Source: Crambe crambe
Taxonomy: Eukaryota > Porifera > Demospongiae > Poecilosclerida > Crambeidae
Length of the DNA stretch: 64,000 bases
Reading direction: 5' to 3'
Assembly (NCBI GenBank): GCA_963924555.1
Contig: OZ004598.1
Coordinates: 2,628,501 to 2,692,500, forward strand
Translations under genes and position numbers: made by a program
Shown here: piece by piece, positions 22,798 to 34,200 of the stretch
Position numbering within the stretch: position 1 is the stretch's first letter
How the letters are laid out: the number at the start of each line of letters is the position of its first letter
The notes under the pieces: model-generated
The model's database searches: none
The model's input: only the letters and a program-made list of their open reading frames with translations
What the model was told of the DNA's origin: nothing

Positions 22798-25068
22798 ATG
22801 TTGTGTGGAGGATCGATTAGGCTCAGTGTACTCTTCAGCATTATTTTTCACTGCTCTAGTAAAGATCAACTGTACATTTGTACACTAATAAATCAAAATT
22901 CATGGAGCAGTAAATCAGTTTTGGACAGAGCTGGAGAATTGGCTGTGGAAATGGTCAATAACCAATCTGACCTGCTACCAGATTATTACCTGAAGCTCTG
23001 TAGAGGGAGAAGTGGATGTAATGTTCCTTCTGGGCCTACCCAATGGCTGATACGAGACGTGTTACAGAGAAAGAGAAATGAGGCAAGACCTATCTTAGGA
23101 ATAGTTGGTCCTGTGTGTTCAAGTTCTGTAGCACTGCTAGGTTCCCTTGTTAGCAGGGATGAAGTGGCACTGCTGAACATTCACATGTCTGCACTTGACA
23201 CGTTGGAAGATCGAGGGAACTATCCCAACTCATTTGGAGTCCTTGGTTCCTATGTCTCTCTATTGCACAGTGCCATTCAGTTGATCAGACTCAACAATTG
23301 GACTAGTGTGAGTGTTCTGTATGACAATTCTATACTGTATCGTTCTTCTGCTCTGTACAATATTGACCAAAGCCTGCGTGAATACTGTATGGTACATGAA
23401 TTTTTTATTCCAGCATTAAATTCTTATGCCATACCTTTTGATGGTATAAGAAAATTATCTAGAATTGTTTTCTTGTTTATGGATGAAGTCTTGATCTCTA
23501 AGGTACTGTGTTCAGCCTTTCATAATGACATGATATTCCCAGCATATCAATATATTGTCTTGGGAAGAAACATAGACTTGATCTATGACAATGTATCAAT
23601 CCATGAAGACATTTGTACAGTCAATGACATGAATAGAATGATGGATAGACTTATATTTCTAAGTCTTCAACTCGCAGCTACAGGCCAGAATTCAGCATCA
23701 TTGTTCCCATTGAGAGTTAGGGAAGAATTATATAACATGAATGACACTAACTCTGACAGTGTTGCTTTAGCTTACCTTTATTTTGATGCAATTTTTTCAC
23801 TTGCTCTTGCTGCTAATAACTCCAGAAATGTTTTGACTTTGTCAAATTACTCCTATGGTTCAACTTATGAAACTGACATACTGAGGAAGGAGTTGTTTAA
23901 ACTAGACTTCAACGGACTTTCTGGAAAGATACATCTTGATAACACAACGGGCAGAGTAAGTCGAAACATATCTATTCAGCAATTCCTTAACAACGACACA
24001 CAGTTATTAATTCTGGGCACATATGATCATGAAGAGAGAGTCATCAATGTAACTGGTGATGGTCAGTTCTTGAACTCAGAAATCCCTATATGTGAGAGAG
24101 TTTCCGTCATCATTTCTGTCCCACTTACACTCTCCATACTGATTTCAGCAACAGTCGGCATATCATTGGCGATAGTGATGATCTTGCACTTACTAACTGT
24201 AATACATCGCAAATCAGAATCAGTGAAAGCTTCTAGCCCAAGGCTGAGTAATATTGCATTCTTTGGATGTTACTTATTAGTAATAAGTTCAATCACAAAT
24301 ATTTCGATAGAGTCATTTTCTAATCACTATAGTGATAATATACGCTGCAAACTCTACCACTTAATGAATAGTTCATGCATACTGGGATTGACCTTGGTAC
24401 AGAGCATGATATGTGTAAGGACTTGGAGATTGTATCGTATATTTGTTCATTACAAGAATCCTGGAAATCTCTTAACTGATCGTGTATTGATGATGTTTAT
24501 AATTATTTGTGTGGTCATTGTCACAGCAGTTTCTATAGCATGGATTTCATTTGATCCATTCATGCCAGTTTTGAAAAGTTCTGTGGATGCTTTTGAAATA
24601 AACCAAGACTCACTAAATGGACTAGACATTAAAATTGTACGAAGCAATGTCTATTACTGTGAGCAGAGAATCAACTTTCATTTAATATTTTGGATAGGGA
24701 GTCTTGCCATATTTCTTGTGGTACTCTCGTTGGCATCAGTAGTGTTTGGTTTCTTAGCAACCAAAGCCATAAAAAACAAGAAATTCAAGACAGATGGTGT
24801 AGTCATAGCCAATTGTCACATTATTGGACTAGAATTGATAATTGCAACCATATACACATTACTGGTGAGTGTGCCGAATACTGCAGAGATAGTTGTCATC
24901 AGATTTCTCCTTTTTAATATTGGTGGCTGTTCTATAATTTCTGTCTTGTGTATTTTTGTTTTTGTGCCTCCACTCCACTTGATTATCAGAATGTCTAGCT
25001 TAAGAAGAAATGCCATCTTTTTCACAGATAGATCTGGTCAACTCAGTTCAAATTACACTCGAAATTGA
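22798..25068 (+). CDS. GABA-B-like class C GPCR, copy 2
   Basis: An intronless frame of 756 aa from the ATG at 22798, which starts a hydrophobic leader (GGSIRLSVLFSIIFHCSS). A Venus-flytrap domain fills roughly residues 25-430, followed by seven membrane segments (about 437-710) with CVRTWRLYRIF and AWISFDP, and a longer C-tail (MSSLRRNAIFFTDRSGQ) than copy 1. From 22913 to about 23655 the DNA differs from copy 1 (18557-19300) at only three sites noticed by eye, all base substitutions, whereas the membrane domain is clearly diverged. That pattern points to recent gene conversion of the ligand-binding half. Expected at the plasma membrane; a dimer partner is not evident. Confidence 0.85.
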   Translation: MLCGGSIRLSVLFSIIFHCSSKDQLYICTLINQNSWSSKSVLDRAGELAVEMVNNQSDLLPDYYLKLCRGRSGCNVPSGPTQWLIRDVLQRKRNEARPILGIVGPVCSSSVALLGSLVSRDEVALLNIHMSALDTLEDRGNYPNSFGVLGSYVSLLHSAIQLIRLNNWTSVSVLYDNSILYRSSALYNIDQSLREYCMVHEFFIPALNSYAIPFDGIRKLSRIVFLFMDEVLISKVLCSAFHNDMIFPAYQYIVLGRNIDLIYDNVSIHEDICTVNDMNRMMDRLIFLSLQLAATGQNSASLFPLRVREELYNMNDTNSDSVALAYLYFDAIFSLALAANNSRNVLTLSNYSYGSTYETDILRKELFKLDFNGLSGKIHLDNTTGRVSRNISIQQFLNNDTQLLILGTYDHEERVINVTGDGQFLNSEIPICERVSVIISVPLTLSILISATVGISLAIVMILHLLTVIHRKSESVKASSPRLSNIAFFGCYLLVISSITNISIESFSNHYSDNIRCKLYHLMNSSCILGLTLVQSMICVRTWRLYRIFVHYKNPGNLLTDRVLMMFIIICVVIVTAVSIAWISFDPFMPVLKSSVDAFEINQDSLNGLDIKIVRSNVYYCEQRINFHLIFWIGSLAIFLVVLSLASVVFGFLATKAIKNKKFKTDGVVIANCHIIGLELIIATIYTLLVSVPNTAEIVVIRFLLFNIGGCSIISVLCIFVFVPPLHLIIRMSSLRRNAIFFTDRSGQLSSNYTRN

Positions 25069-25467
25069 CCTTATTTAGTATTTTAGCTACACCACTCATT
25101 ACATCTTTTCATCTTTTGTGTGTTTATATCACTATGATCGCTTACCTTTTACTTTGTGTAATGGTAATAATCTGAGGCTAAAGAATTGTTGGTGGACAGA
25201 AGAAGCCATGACTATAACAAGATATCTACAAACCACTCAGGTTGTAAGAGAAGCCATTAAAGAGAAAATGATTCACTTTCATGTATATCAATTTGCTAAA
25301 TGGAATATCAGTTCATTTCATGTTTTTCATGTGTTGTGTTTAGCCAGTTGTTCGCTTACGTAATTATTAGCTATTGTATTGACATGATCATAATACATAA
25401 AGGAAATTATATTGTGCAGACCACAGTCATCAATTCTAGCTATAAACTTATTAGCAAGCTAACTACT
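25069..25467. other. intergenic between class C receptor copies 2 and 3
   Basis: No gene is supported. The frame of copy 3 is open upstream to 25300 but gives no signal-peptide character there. Presumably holds the promoter of copy 3. Confidence 0.45.
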
Positions 25468-27645
25468 ATGATGTGTGCAAGATACTTTTGGTTAGGCTTA
25501 ATTTTCAACATGGTTATGCAGTATTCTTTTAGTAAAGAGCAAAAGCCAACTTTGTACATTTATACATTAATAGATGAAAATTCATGGAGCAGTAAAGTTT
25601 CGGACAGAGCTGGAGAATTGGCTGTGGAAATGGTCAATAACCAATCTGACCTGCTACCAGATTATCATCTGAAGCTCTGTAGAGGGAGAAGTGGATGTAA
25701 TGTTCCTTCTGGGCCTACCCAATGGTTAATACAAGATGTGTTGCAGAGAAAGGGAGATGAGGCAAGACCTGTCTTAGGAATAGTCGGTCCAACGTGCTCA
25801 AGTTCTGTAGCACTGCTAGGTTCCCTTGTTAGCAGGGATGAAGTAGCACTACTGAACATTCACATGTCTGCACCTGATCAAGAGAACTATCACAACTCAT
25901 TTGGAGTCCTTGGTTCCTATGTCTCTCTATTGCACAGTGCCATTCAGTTGATCAGACTCAACAATTGGAGCAGTGTGAGTGTTCTGTATGACAATTCTAT
26001 ACTGTATCAGTCCTCTACTCTCTATAATCTTGACCAAAGTTTACGTGAAGTTTGCATTATACATGAATTCTTTATTTCAGCATCGCATTTGCATGTACCT
26101 TTCCCTAAGATCCAAAAAATTGTCCAGAATCATTATCATGTTCGTGGAGAAAGCCTTGATTCCTAGGATTCTGTGTTTAGCCTTTCACAATGACATGTTA
26201 TTCCCAGCATATCAATATATCATTGTAGCTGGAGGAAGCATAAACCTGGCTTATAGCAACATCTCTATTGGCGAAGAAAGATTATGTACAGTCAGTGACA
26301 TGAATAGCATGCAAGATAAACTCATAATTTTGAGCTTCAAATCATCAGCTATAGATAGCTCTTCAAGCAATGATAAACTAAGCCAATATCATAACATGTT
26401 TTCCTCACACCCTGATGGTATTGGTTATTTTGATGCAATCTTATCACTTGCTCTTGCTGCTAATAACTCCAGAAATGTTTTGACTCTGTCAAATTACTCC
26501 TATGGTTTAACGTATGAAACTGACATACTGAGGAGGGAGATACTTAAACTAGACTTCAAAGGACTTTCTGGAAGGATACGTTTTGATAACACAACAGGTA
26601 GGGTGATCAGGAACATATGTATTCAACAACTCTATAACAATAGTAAGCATTTAATAACACTGGGCACATATGATCATGAAAATGGAATCATCCATACAAC
26701 TGGTAATGGTCAATTCCTAAACTCAGAAATTCCAATTCGTGAAAGGATTGATACATTTGAAACTGTTCCACTCTTTCTCTCAATACTGGCTCTGGTAGCA
26801 ATCAGTTTATTACTACTGATTGTATTGACCTTACACATACTTACTCTCATATATCGTAAGTCAGAATCAGTGAAAGCATCCAGTCCAATGCTGAGTAATA
26901 TTGCCTTTTTGGGGTGTTACTTAATAGTGTTGAGTTTAATTGTGAATGTGATGATTGAGGGATTCACCAATTACTATAACCAAAGTATACGCTGCCACCT
27001 CTTCCACGTGATGAATAGCTCAGTGATACTTGGCTCAACCTTAATAGAGAGCTTGATATGTGTGAAAACTTGGAGATTATATCGCATATTTGTTCACTAC
27101 AAAAACCCTGGATGCTTGTTGGCAGATCGTATATTAATCATCTTTATAATCATATGTGCAATCATTGTTACTGCAGTTTCTGTAGCTTGGATCTCATTTG
27201 ATCCTTTAAAGATAACCCTTCATCGCATGCAAGAGGACTACATCGATATCAGTCCAAATTTGCAAGGTTTATTAGATGTAACAGTTGTCCGAACTAATGT
27301 TTATCGATGTTTACAAGAAGTACCTTTTCATTTTTATTTTTGGATATTTTCACTAACCATATTTGTTATCATACTCTCGCTGGCATCAGTTATACTTGGT
27401 ATCCTAGCAACCAAGGCTATCAAAAGCAAGAAATTTAAGACAGACAATGTAGTTGTTGCAAACTTTCTCATTATTGGATTAGGATTGATAGTTGCAGGCA
27501 TAAATGTATTACTTGTGAGTGTACCAAATACCACTGAAATAGATTTCTCCTTTTTAATATAGGAATTAGCTCTCTAGTTTATATTTTGTGCATTTTTGTT
27601 TTTTTCCCTCCACTCCACCCCATCACCAGAAACCTCATAAGCTAG
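25468..27645 (+). pseudogene. GABA-B-like class C GPCR, copy 3, frame broken twice
   Basis: Homologous to copies 1 and 2 along its whole length, with the signal peptide starting at 25468 (MMCARYFWLGLIFNM), flytrap domain and seven membrane segments with CVKTWRLYRIF and AWISFDP. The frame shifts at an A run near 26116-26121 (KIQKIV in one frame, SKKLSR in the next), which looks like one extra A. It shifts again near 27541, where about ten bases present in copy 2 (GTTGTCATCA) are missing. The final stretch then continues in another frame to a stop at 27643-27645. The first lesion could be a read error in a homopolymer; the second is harder to explain that way. Part of the flytrap (about 25605-25990) is again nearly identical to copies 1 and 2. 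Confidence 0.7.
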
Positions 27646-28248
27646 ATGGCTAGTTCATCTCCATTATACTTTTTGTGTGTGTGCATGTGGCTCATTTGTT
27701 ATTAAATGGCTGGCTACACAGTTTAACACAGTTTAACTATAAGCAAATATAGCTGGCTACACAGTTTAACTTTAAGATTAAAATAAGCAATTATAGCTGG
27801 CTATACAGTTTAACTTTAAGATTAAATAAGCAATTATAGCTGGCTATACAGTTTAACTATAAGATTAAAATAAGCTGGCTACACAGTTAATTAATTCATG
27901 CCATGTGAATAATTTCCCTTCCAAGCTCGTTGCAATTGTTGTAGGAGAAAAGGGATAAAGATATTATCAGCGTACTCAGCAAAAGTTTTAGCTGAAGCTG
28001 TAGGTACAACAGCTGCATTGTGCTGATCTAGGTGTTGTGGGATGGTGTAAGCATGCCATGAAACCTTTAGCCACTGTTTTGAAACACGTCAAAGGCAATA
28101 ACCATACATTATACAAAGGACCCTGGATATTAAATTATTTTAGATAGACCCTATACCGCGCGCGCCGCTGACTGGCGATCTTTACCAGATGTACATTAAG
28201 CATGGAATTGAAGAGGGTTAGGTACTAGGTATGCATTTTGGATGGATT
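27646..28248. other. intergenic between copy 3 and ataxin-3
   Basis: Contains the tandem repeat at 27707-27890 and then unique sequence with a small GC-rich patch (CCGCGCGCGCCGCTGACTGG, about 28156-28175) about 75 bases before the ataxin-3 start codon. That patch is a reasonable core-promoter location. Confidence 0.5.
27707..27890 (+). repeat. tandem repeat with AGCTGGCTACACAGTTTAAC units
   Basis: Four to five imperfect units of about 40-57 bp share AGCTGGCTAYACAGTTTAAC followed by TTTAAGATTAAAATAAGC. No coding content. Confidence 0.85.
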
Positions 28249-31200
28249 ATGGATTCGATATTTCACGAGAAGGTACTACTTATATAATTGGCTAGCTATA
28301 AGTATAGTCAGCTACCTAGCTGCTCTAGCTGGTTCCATAGTGTTCAAACTTATATTTATAGCAAGAAGGCCAGCTGTGTGCTCAACATTGCTTGAATAAC
28401 CTTTTACAAGGTAAGCTTCTAATATGTATTGGTAGGCCACTTATGCACGGTTTGGATGGACATTGTGCACAATTAGCCATGCCCATTCTTTGCCAAAGAC
28501 ACCACACCAATCCAATTTCTTACCTTCAACCTTCAAGCTAGAAATCTAGGATTTCATACAGTATTCTCTTGCATATGTATTACACTATTCCAATATCAGC
28601 TATTTCATTTGTATTCCAACTGTTACAATGCTTCCATTATATCTACCATGTAGAATCCATAAGCTGTCCAACCATGCAAGGTTCTTTAGCACTCTGTGCA
28701 TTCCCGACATATTGGACTTATATTTCTTGCTCTAAAATTTATAGGGGGATACTTTACTGCAGTAGACTTGGCCAAGTTTGCCACTGAGCTAGATGAAGCT
28801 GAGAAGATGACTATGGCTGAAGGGGGTTTTGACACTGCTGAATTCATCAGATTTATGGAGCAGCCTTCATCCAATATGGATGACAGTGGCTATTTCTCTG
28901 TGCAAGTGTGTGAGCACTGATCATATTGGTTCACCCTCCATAGTCTGCACGATGTATACAACCGGGGAGGGTAGGGGAGGTTTGATCAGAGACTTCTTTG
29001 GTCATTTAGTAATGGTGTTGGAAGGCAACAGGGATAAAACTGCAGTTAGGCCAGTTATTAGAACCATAGCAAGTGTTTTTGAAATCAGTCCGTCAAATAT
29101 CAGGTCAACTAGTCAACTATGATTGGCCCTGGTAATCATTACTGTGTGTGGGACCTTCCACAAGGAAAACTTGTGGGGAGGGGTGAACTTATTTTAGAGT
29201 TATTCTTGTTGCCCCCAGGTTATTAGCAAGGCTCTGTCGGTGTGGTCCCTCTCCATCATTCCCCTCACTTCCCCTGAAATGAAATCAGTTGTGGATATCC
29301 CCACGTATGTAAGACGGTGATGAAGGTCACCTCAAGACCAGTGACTATTAGAGAGAAGTGGCTGCTTTATAGAGGGGTCAATAGGCACTTTGTACCATTA
29401 CAAATGAGCTATTGATGACTACAGGCTCCACTCCTATAGGTCATGTGGGCCCCATGAAGCACACATATGTAGATATGCCTCAAATAGGACGTCTGATTTT
29501 GGTACAAAGTTCCAGAATGTGTTAGGCCTATTTAAGAACTTGTTTGTCTGTGCCATTACCTACGATTTTTTATGTGAATTGTATTCAAATCACCTCCAGT
29601 TCTCAAAAGGCATTCATTTGCAACCATGAACATCACTGGTTCACAATTAGGAAGCTAGGAAGGCAGGTACGTATATTTCACTGCTGTTCAGCAATTCATA
29701 GGTGGTTGTTTGACCTGAAGGCAGTGTAGTAATAGAGTCTTATAGTGTTCATTGGGTCTAAGTATTTGAGGAGTGTGCCCAATGAAGGATTTTGATATTC
29801 TATTTATTGTAAGAGTTAAACTTATCCTTCTGGGTAAAGCATGCTTTGTACTTCTCATCCCTTTTATTAGGTATTTGAATATGATGACACTTTACCTAAT
29901 GTACTTTCATATTTATGTACCTAAACTTGAGCAGTCCCTTGTAAGTATAGGCTTCAATCTAATGTTCAGGATCCCGAGATTACGAAACTTACAATTAGCA
30001 AGATAACAATAGGTAGAAATCTTTGAAGCCAACACTCTGTCTGTGGTACAAGTAGAAAGCTGTACAAGCACTTGCCACGATATCACAGAGAAAATGAACC
30101 CAACTTCTGCTCTGCTACGTTTTGCAGTATACTGCTAGACCTTTCATTATGGCATATTACATTTACTTTTGAAATCAAAGTATTAGAATTTATTTTATTT
30201 CATTTTATTTCATTTTATTTTATTTTATTTTATTTTATTTTATTTATTTTATTTTATTTCATTATTATTATTATTTTTATTTTTTTTGACGTGGGTGTAT
30301 GTGCCATTATCAAAGGATTCTATCCACTGAATATTAGCACTGTACTCTCTTTTAAAATACTATTTCCTTTTGATAATGGCACAATGGAAGTGGTTCAACC
30401 AGTAGTTTCAATCAAAGGAGTTAGTATTTAGGTATCGAGGGAGATAAACAATCTTTGATGTTGGCCATATGCATATACAGTAATTTAAGCCAAGAGCAGC
30501 ATTGGGGAAGTATAGGGTGTCTGTGTCTATTATACATGATTAAGCTATCCTGTGATGTGGTAACCTAGTTAAATTATTTTATGCATGTGTACATGCTCAA
30601 GTAGAACAATGTAATTGGAGACCTTTTTATCAAAGCAAATGTCAACCCACTCATTTAGTAGTCATGATTTGTGTATATGAGTTAAAAGAGGCTATACATA
30701 CTCCATAGCTGCAACCAGAATGTTACATGCAGTAGTAGTAGTACTCCATAGCTGCGACCAGAATGTTACATGCAATAGTAGTACTCCATAGCTGCAACCA
30801 GAATGTTACATGCAGTAGTAGTAGTACTCCATAGCTGCAACCAGAATGTTACATGCAGTAGTAGTACTCCATAGCTGCAACCAGAATGTTACATGCAGTA
30901 GTAGTAGTACTCCATAGCTGCGACCAGAATGTTACATGCAATAGTAGTACTCCATAGCTGCAACCAGAATGTTACTAGCCTCGTCCCTAGGCTCTTGCGT
31001 GCACGTGCGAGAGCCTGGGGACGAGGCTAGAATGTTACATGCAGTAGTAGTAGCTGCAACCAGAATGTTACATGCAGTAGTAGTACTCCATAGCTGCAAC
31101 CAGAATGTTACATGCAGTAGTAGTAGCTGCAACCAGAATGTTACATGCAGTTGCAACCAGAATGTGGTAAATTATAGTGAGGTACCTTTTTTGACAAGAA

Positions 31201-34200
31201 TTGAAGCCACACCAAAATTTTGAGCTGTACAAGAACTGGACCCCTACAAACACCTTGATGTGGTGGCATACATGTGCAATAGGCCTTTCCTTGATACATA
31301 CCTTTCTCACTTTATGAGAGACCCTACAAACTTTGAGCTGACAGTGTATGATACTGATGAGCAAGTGCGGTAATATAAGATATTCAGATAAATATCAAAT
31401 TCCCAGTTAGTTTGGGTCTTCCAAAGCTATATGTTGGTCTCGGAGAATCATATTAGAGTCTTTGTGGCTAATAAGTCCAGAGGATCCCAAGATGAGTGCA
31501 ATTGTGCATACTGATTATCATTGAAGGGTCTATTTTTATTTACTTATAAAAGCTCAGGATTGCATAATCATCAAAGTCCAGTAGGTGAATTTCAAAGATA
31601 GCGAACATGCAGTGTTGTACCCACAGAACCTTTTAAGTTGACAACTTTCGTGGTTTCTGAACTCATAATATATTATCTAATGCAGCAATACAGATATTCT
31701 TTTTAGCAATATAAGGGGGACCGTATACAATCTTAACTTCCATGTATAGACAGTATAATTATTATGGAGACCTTTGTTGTTGCATATTTTATGACCACAT
31801 CATGCAAATAATGTACATCCAGAAGCTTCTTGGGAATCTTGTGTTTTATTTGTGTCTTGAAGTGAGTGAAATTATAATTCCCTTCAAAAGATAGTATGTA
31901 CCATGCACTTTGTATGAAAAATAGGGTAAAGGTTACTTGGTTCTCCCTACTCTCTGACATAAAAGTTATAAAATGCTGAATTGAGTCTCATAATGTATGA
32001 TCAAACATATTTCTTGTGCAGTGGTTCAACCTGGATTCTTTACAGAGACAGCCCAAGCTAATCTCTGACACATATCTCAAGTTATTCCTCACTCAGCTGC
32101 AGTTAGAGGGTGAGAACATTGCACTGGTGTATGGGAAGTACTGCACAGGTGCAGCAAGGGGTGTGGTGTCATCACCGGAATTCCCCTTATAATCAGAGTC
32201 CCCAGTCTGTCAGTAGAGAATTCTTTGGTGATAGAGGAGTGTGCACTATCCCACTGTCCTTCTCTCTGGGATCCTTATTGCATTGGAGATGATATAGGTC
32301 CATTGTGACTACTTCTGATTATTCTCAGGATACTTCTGATTATTCTCAGGATACTCTATCTTTGTTGTCATGGGTACTTTACCAGACTGTGAAGCAGACC
32401 AGCTTCTCTCCCTAGTTCCAGCTGTGTCGTCTCACCGCACCTCTCCCAAGAAGAAGGAGCAGAAGGATAAATCACATGCCACATCAAGGGAGAGGGATGA
32501 AGAGGATGAATATGCTTTTGAACTGGCAGCTGCAATGTCTGCCAGCATGTCGTCTCCCCCTCCAGGTAAATATTTTCAATGCAGCCTTTTTTTTTTCTTT
32601 CTTCTTCTTATATCATACTCAAATGTACAAAAGCATTACATTATTCTTATATGGATTTAGTGGTACCCGTGGAAATTTCCCATTGTAGAGTACTAATCAC
32701 ATGACTGTACAAAAAATCAAAATCCATATGGTATTATTGAAGGTGTAAATCGATGATGGGTGAGTGGGAAGGCTAGCAGTGTTGTGTAAATGGACTAACC
32801 TGAAATTTTTATTTTCATAGTTCATTTGAGCATTACATACAATAAGAGTGAAATTTTCATGAGGACAAAATTTTGTGGTTTTTGAATTATGAGTCATATC
32901 AATTCCCATATATATATTAACCACAAAATTTGTGAAAAGTTTTACCCACCAAAATATCACACTATGCGATCTAATACATGTGATGTTTAATAATGCACAC
33001 CTTATGTACTTGCCACTTTTAGCTGAAGAGGTTAGTGGATTGTCAAAGGACTATACAAGTGGTAGTGCAGGTATGGGAGGAGAGTTAGAGGAGAGGGAGG
33101 ATGTAGAACTGACTGCAGCAATATATGCAAGCATGGAAGGTAAAGAAAAATTCGTGGATGGTTTAATTTGCATGATTTAATTTGCATGGTCATTTAGACT
33201 TGCAGGCTTCTCATTCTGGTTGACACCTCTAAATAGTTTATAGTCTATCAAAAAATGCATGTATGTGTTGCTCTTCAACTGGACATGAGTATTGGCAGAG
33301 ACTTACTGTAGGGGGTGTCCAATAGTACCTTGGATTCAGAGTTCCATTTCTAAGTAGTGTAGTGTATACACATGTTCTTAGGTTTCAGAAAATGTGAGAT
33401 GGGTTGACACTTCTCAATGGCTGACAGTTATGTAACATTATCATCTCATTTTCTCCTCAATACACCACCCCACTGTCCTCTATAAAGGTGGGGACTTATT
33501 TGACATGAAATTATGTAATACCATATTGTATCCTTCTCAATGCAACTGCTACAGTGAAGGCAGCAGATACTTTTACCTCTGTAAAGACCACAATTGAACG
33601 CACATGGTTTCCCAATTATAAACCGGTTGGCCTGTTATTATTGTGATAATTGAGAAGAGCATCTTTAATTCTTTCTTGACTGGTTTCATGCAAGCATGCA
33701 CGTCTTAATGGTGTCACCTGTAAGGCCCACAATACACTGTGACATATGACACTTCAATAGAAAGTAGTTTCCCATCAGGAGAGGAATTGCTGTTTGGATA
33801 CTGACATCAGTTTTTACTTTGAAGAAATCTGGACCAGACAATCTGATCTGGACAAATTCAAAGGTTGTATAGAGTCTAACATCATTAGGCAGCAAATCCA
33901 TGCTCCTAAGTCAACAGGCTGGCCAATGGGCAACACTTTGAACTATTTTTAGGGCATGAAAGTTGCAATTTACAGACACCTTGTAGACAGAAAACAAGCC
34001 TCTTTTCAAGTTCATATGCTGCTAGCCAGCCAGGTAGATAGGACAACATGCTATTGATAACTCTTCAGAGAGTTTACAGCTCAATCAAATGGTATTACAT
34101 ACTGCCAATATTCACAAGGAAGATAAAAAGACACATCAAAGGTTTTGGTCACATGTGTAACATAATCTGGCCTGAGGCTGTTTTGACTGCAGCAAGCACT

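Noticed and set aside
28829-29122. Plus-strand open frame overlapping ataxin-3 exon 3
   Set aside because: It is the wrong frame over the exon and then intron; the true next exon is 29219-29304 and matches the family.
30072-30431. 119-codon frame in ataxin-3 intron 5
   Set aside because: The middle is translated TTTTA simple repeat and the rest has no similarity to any known protein.
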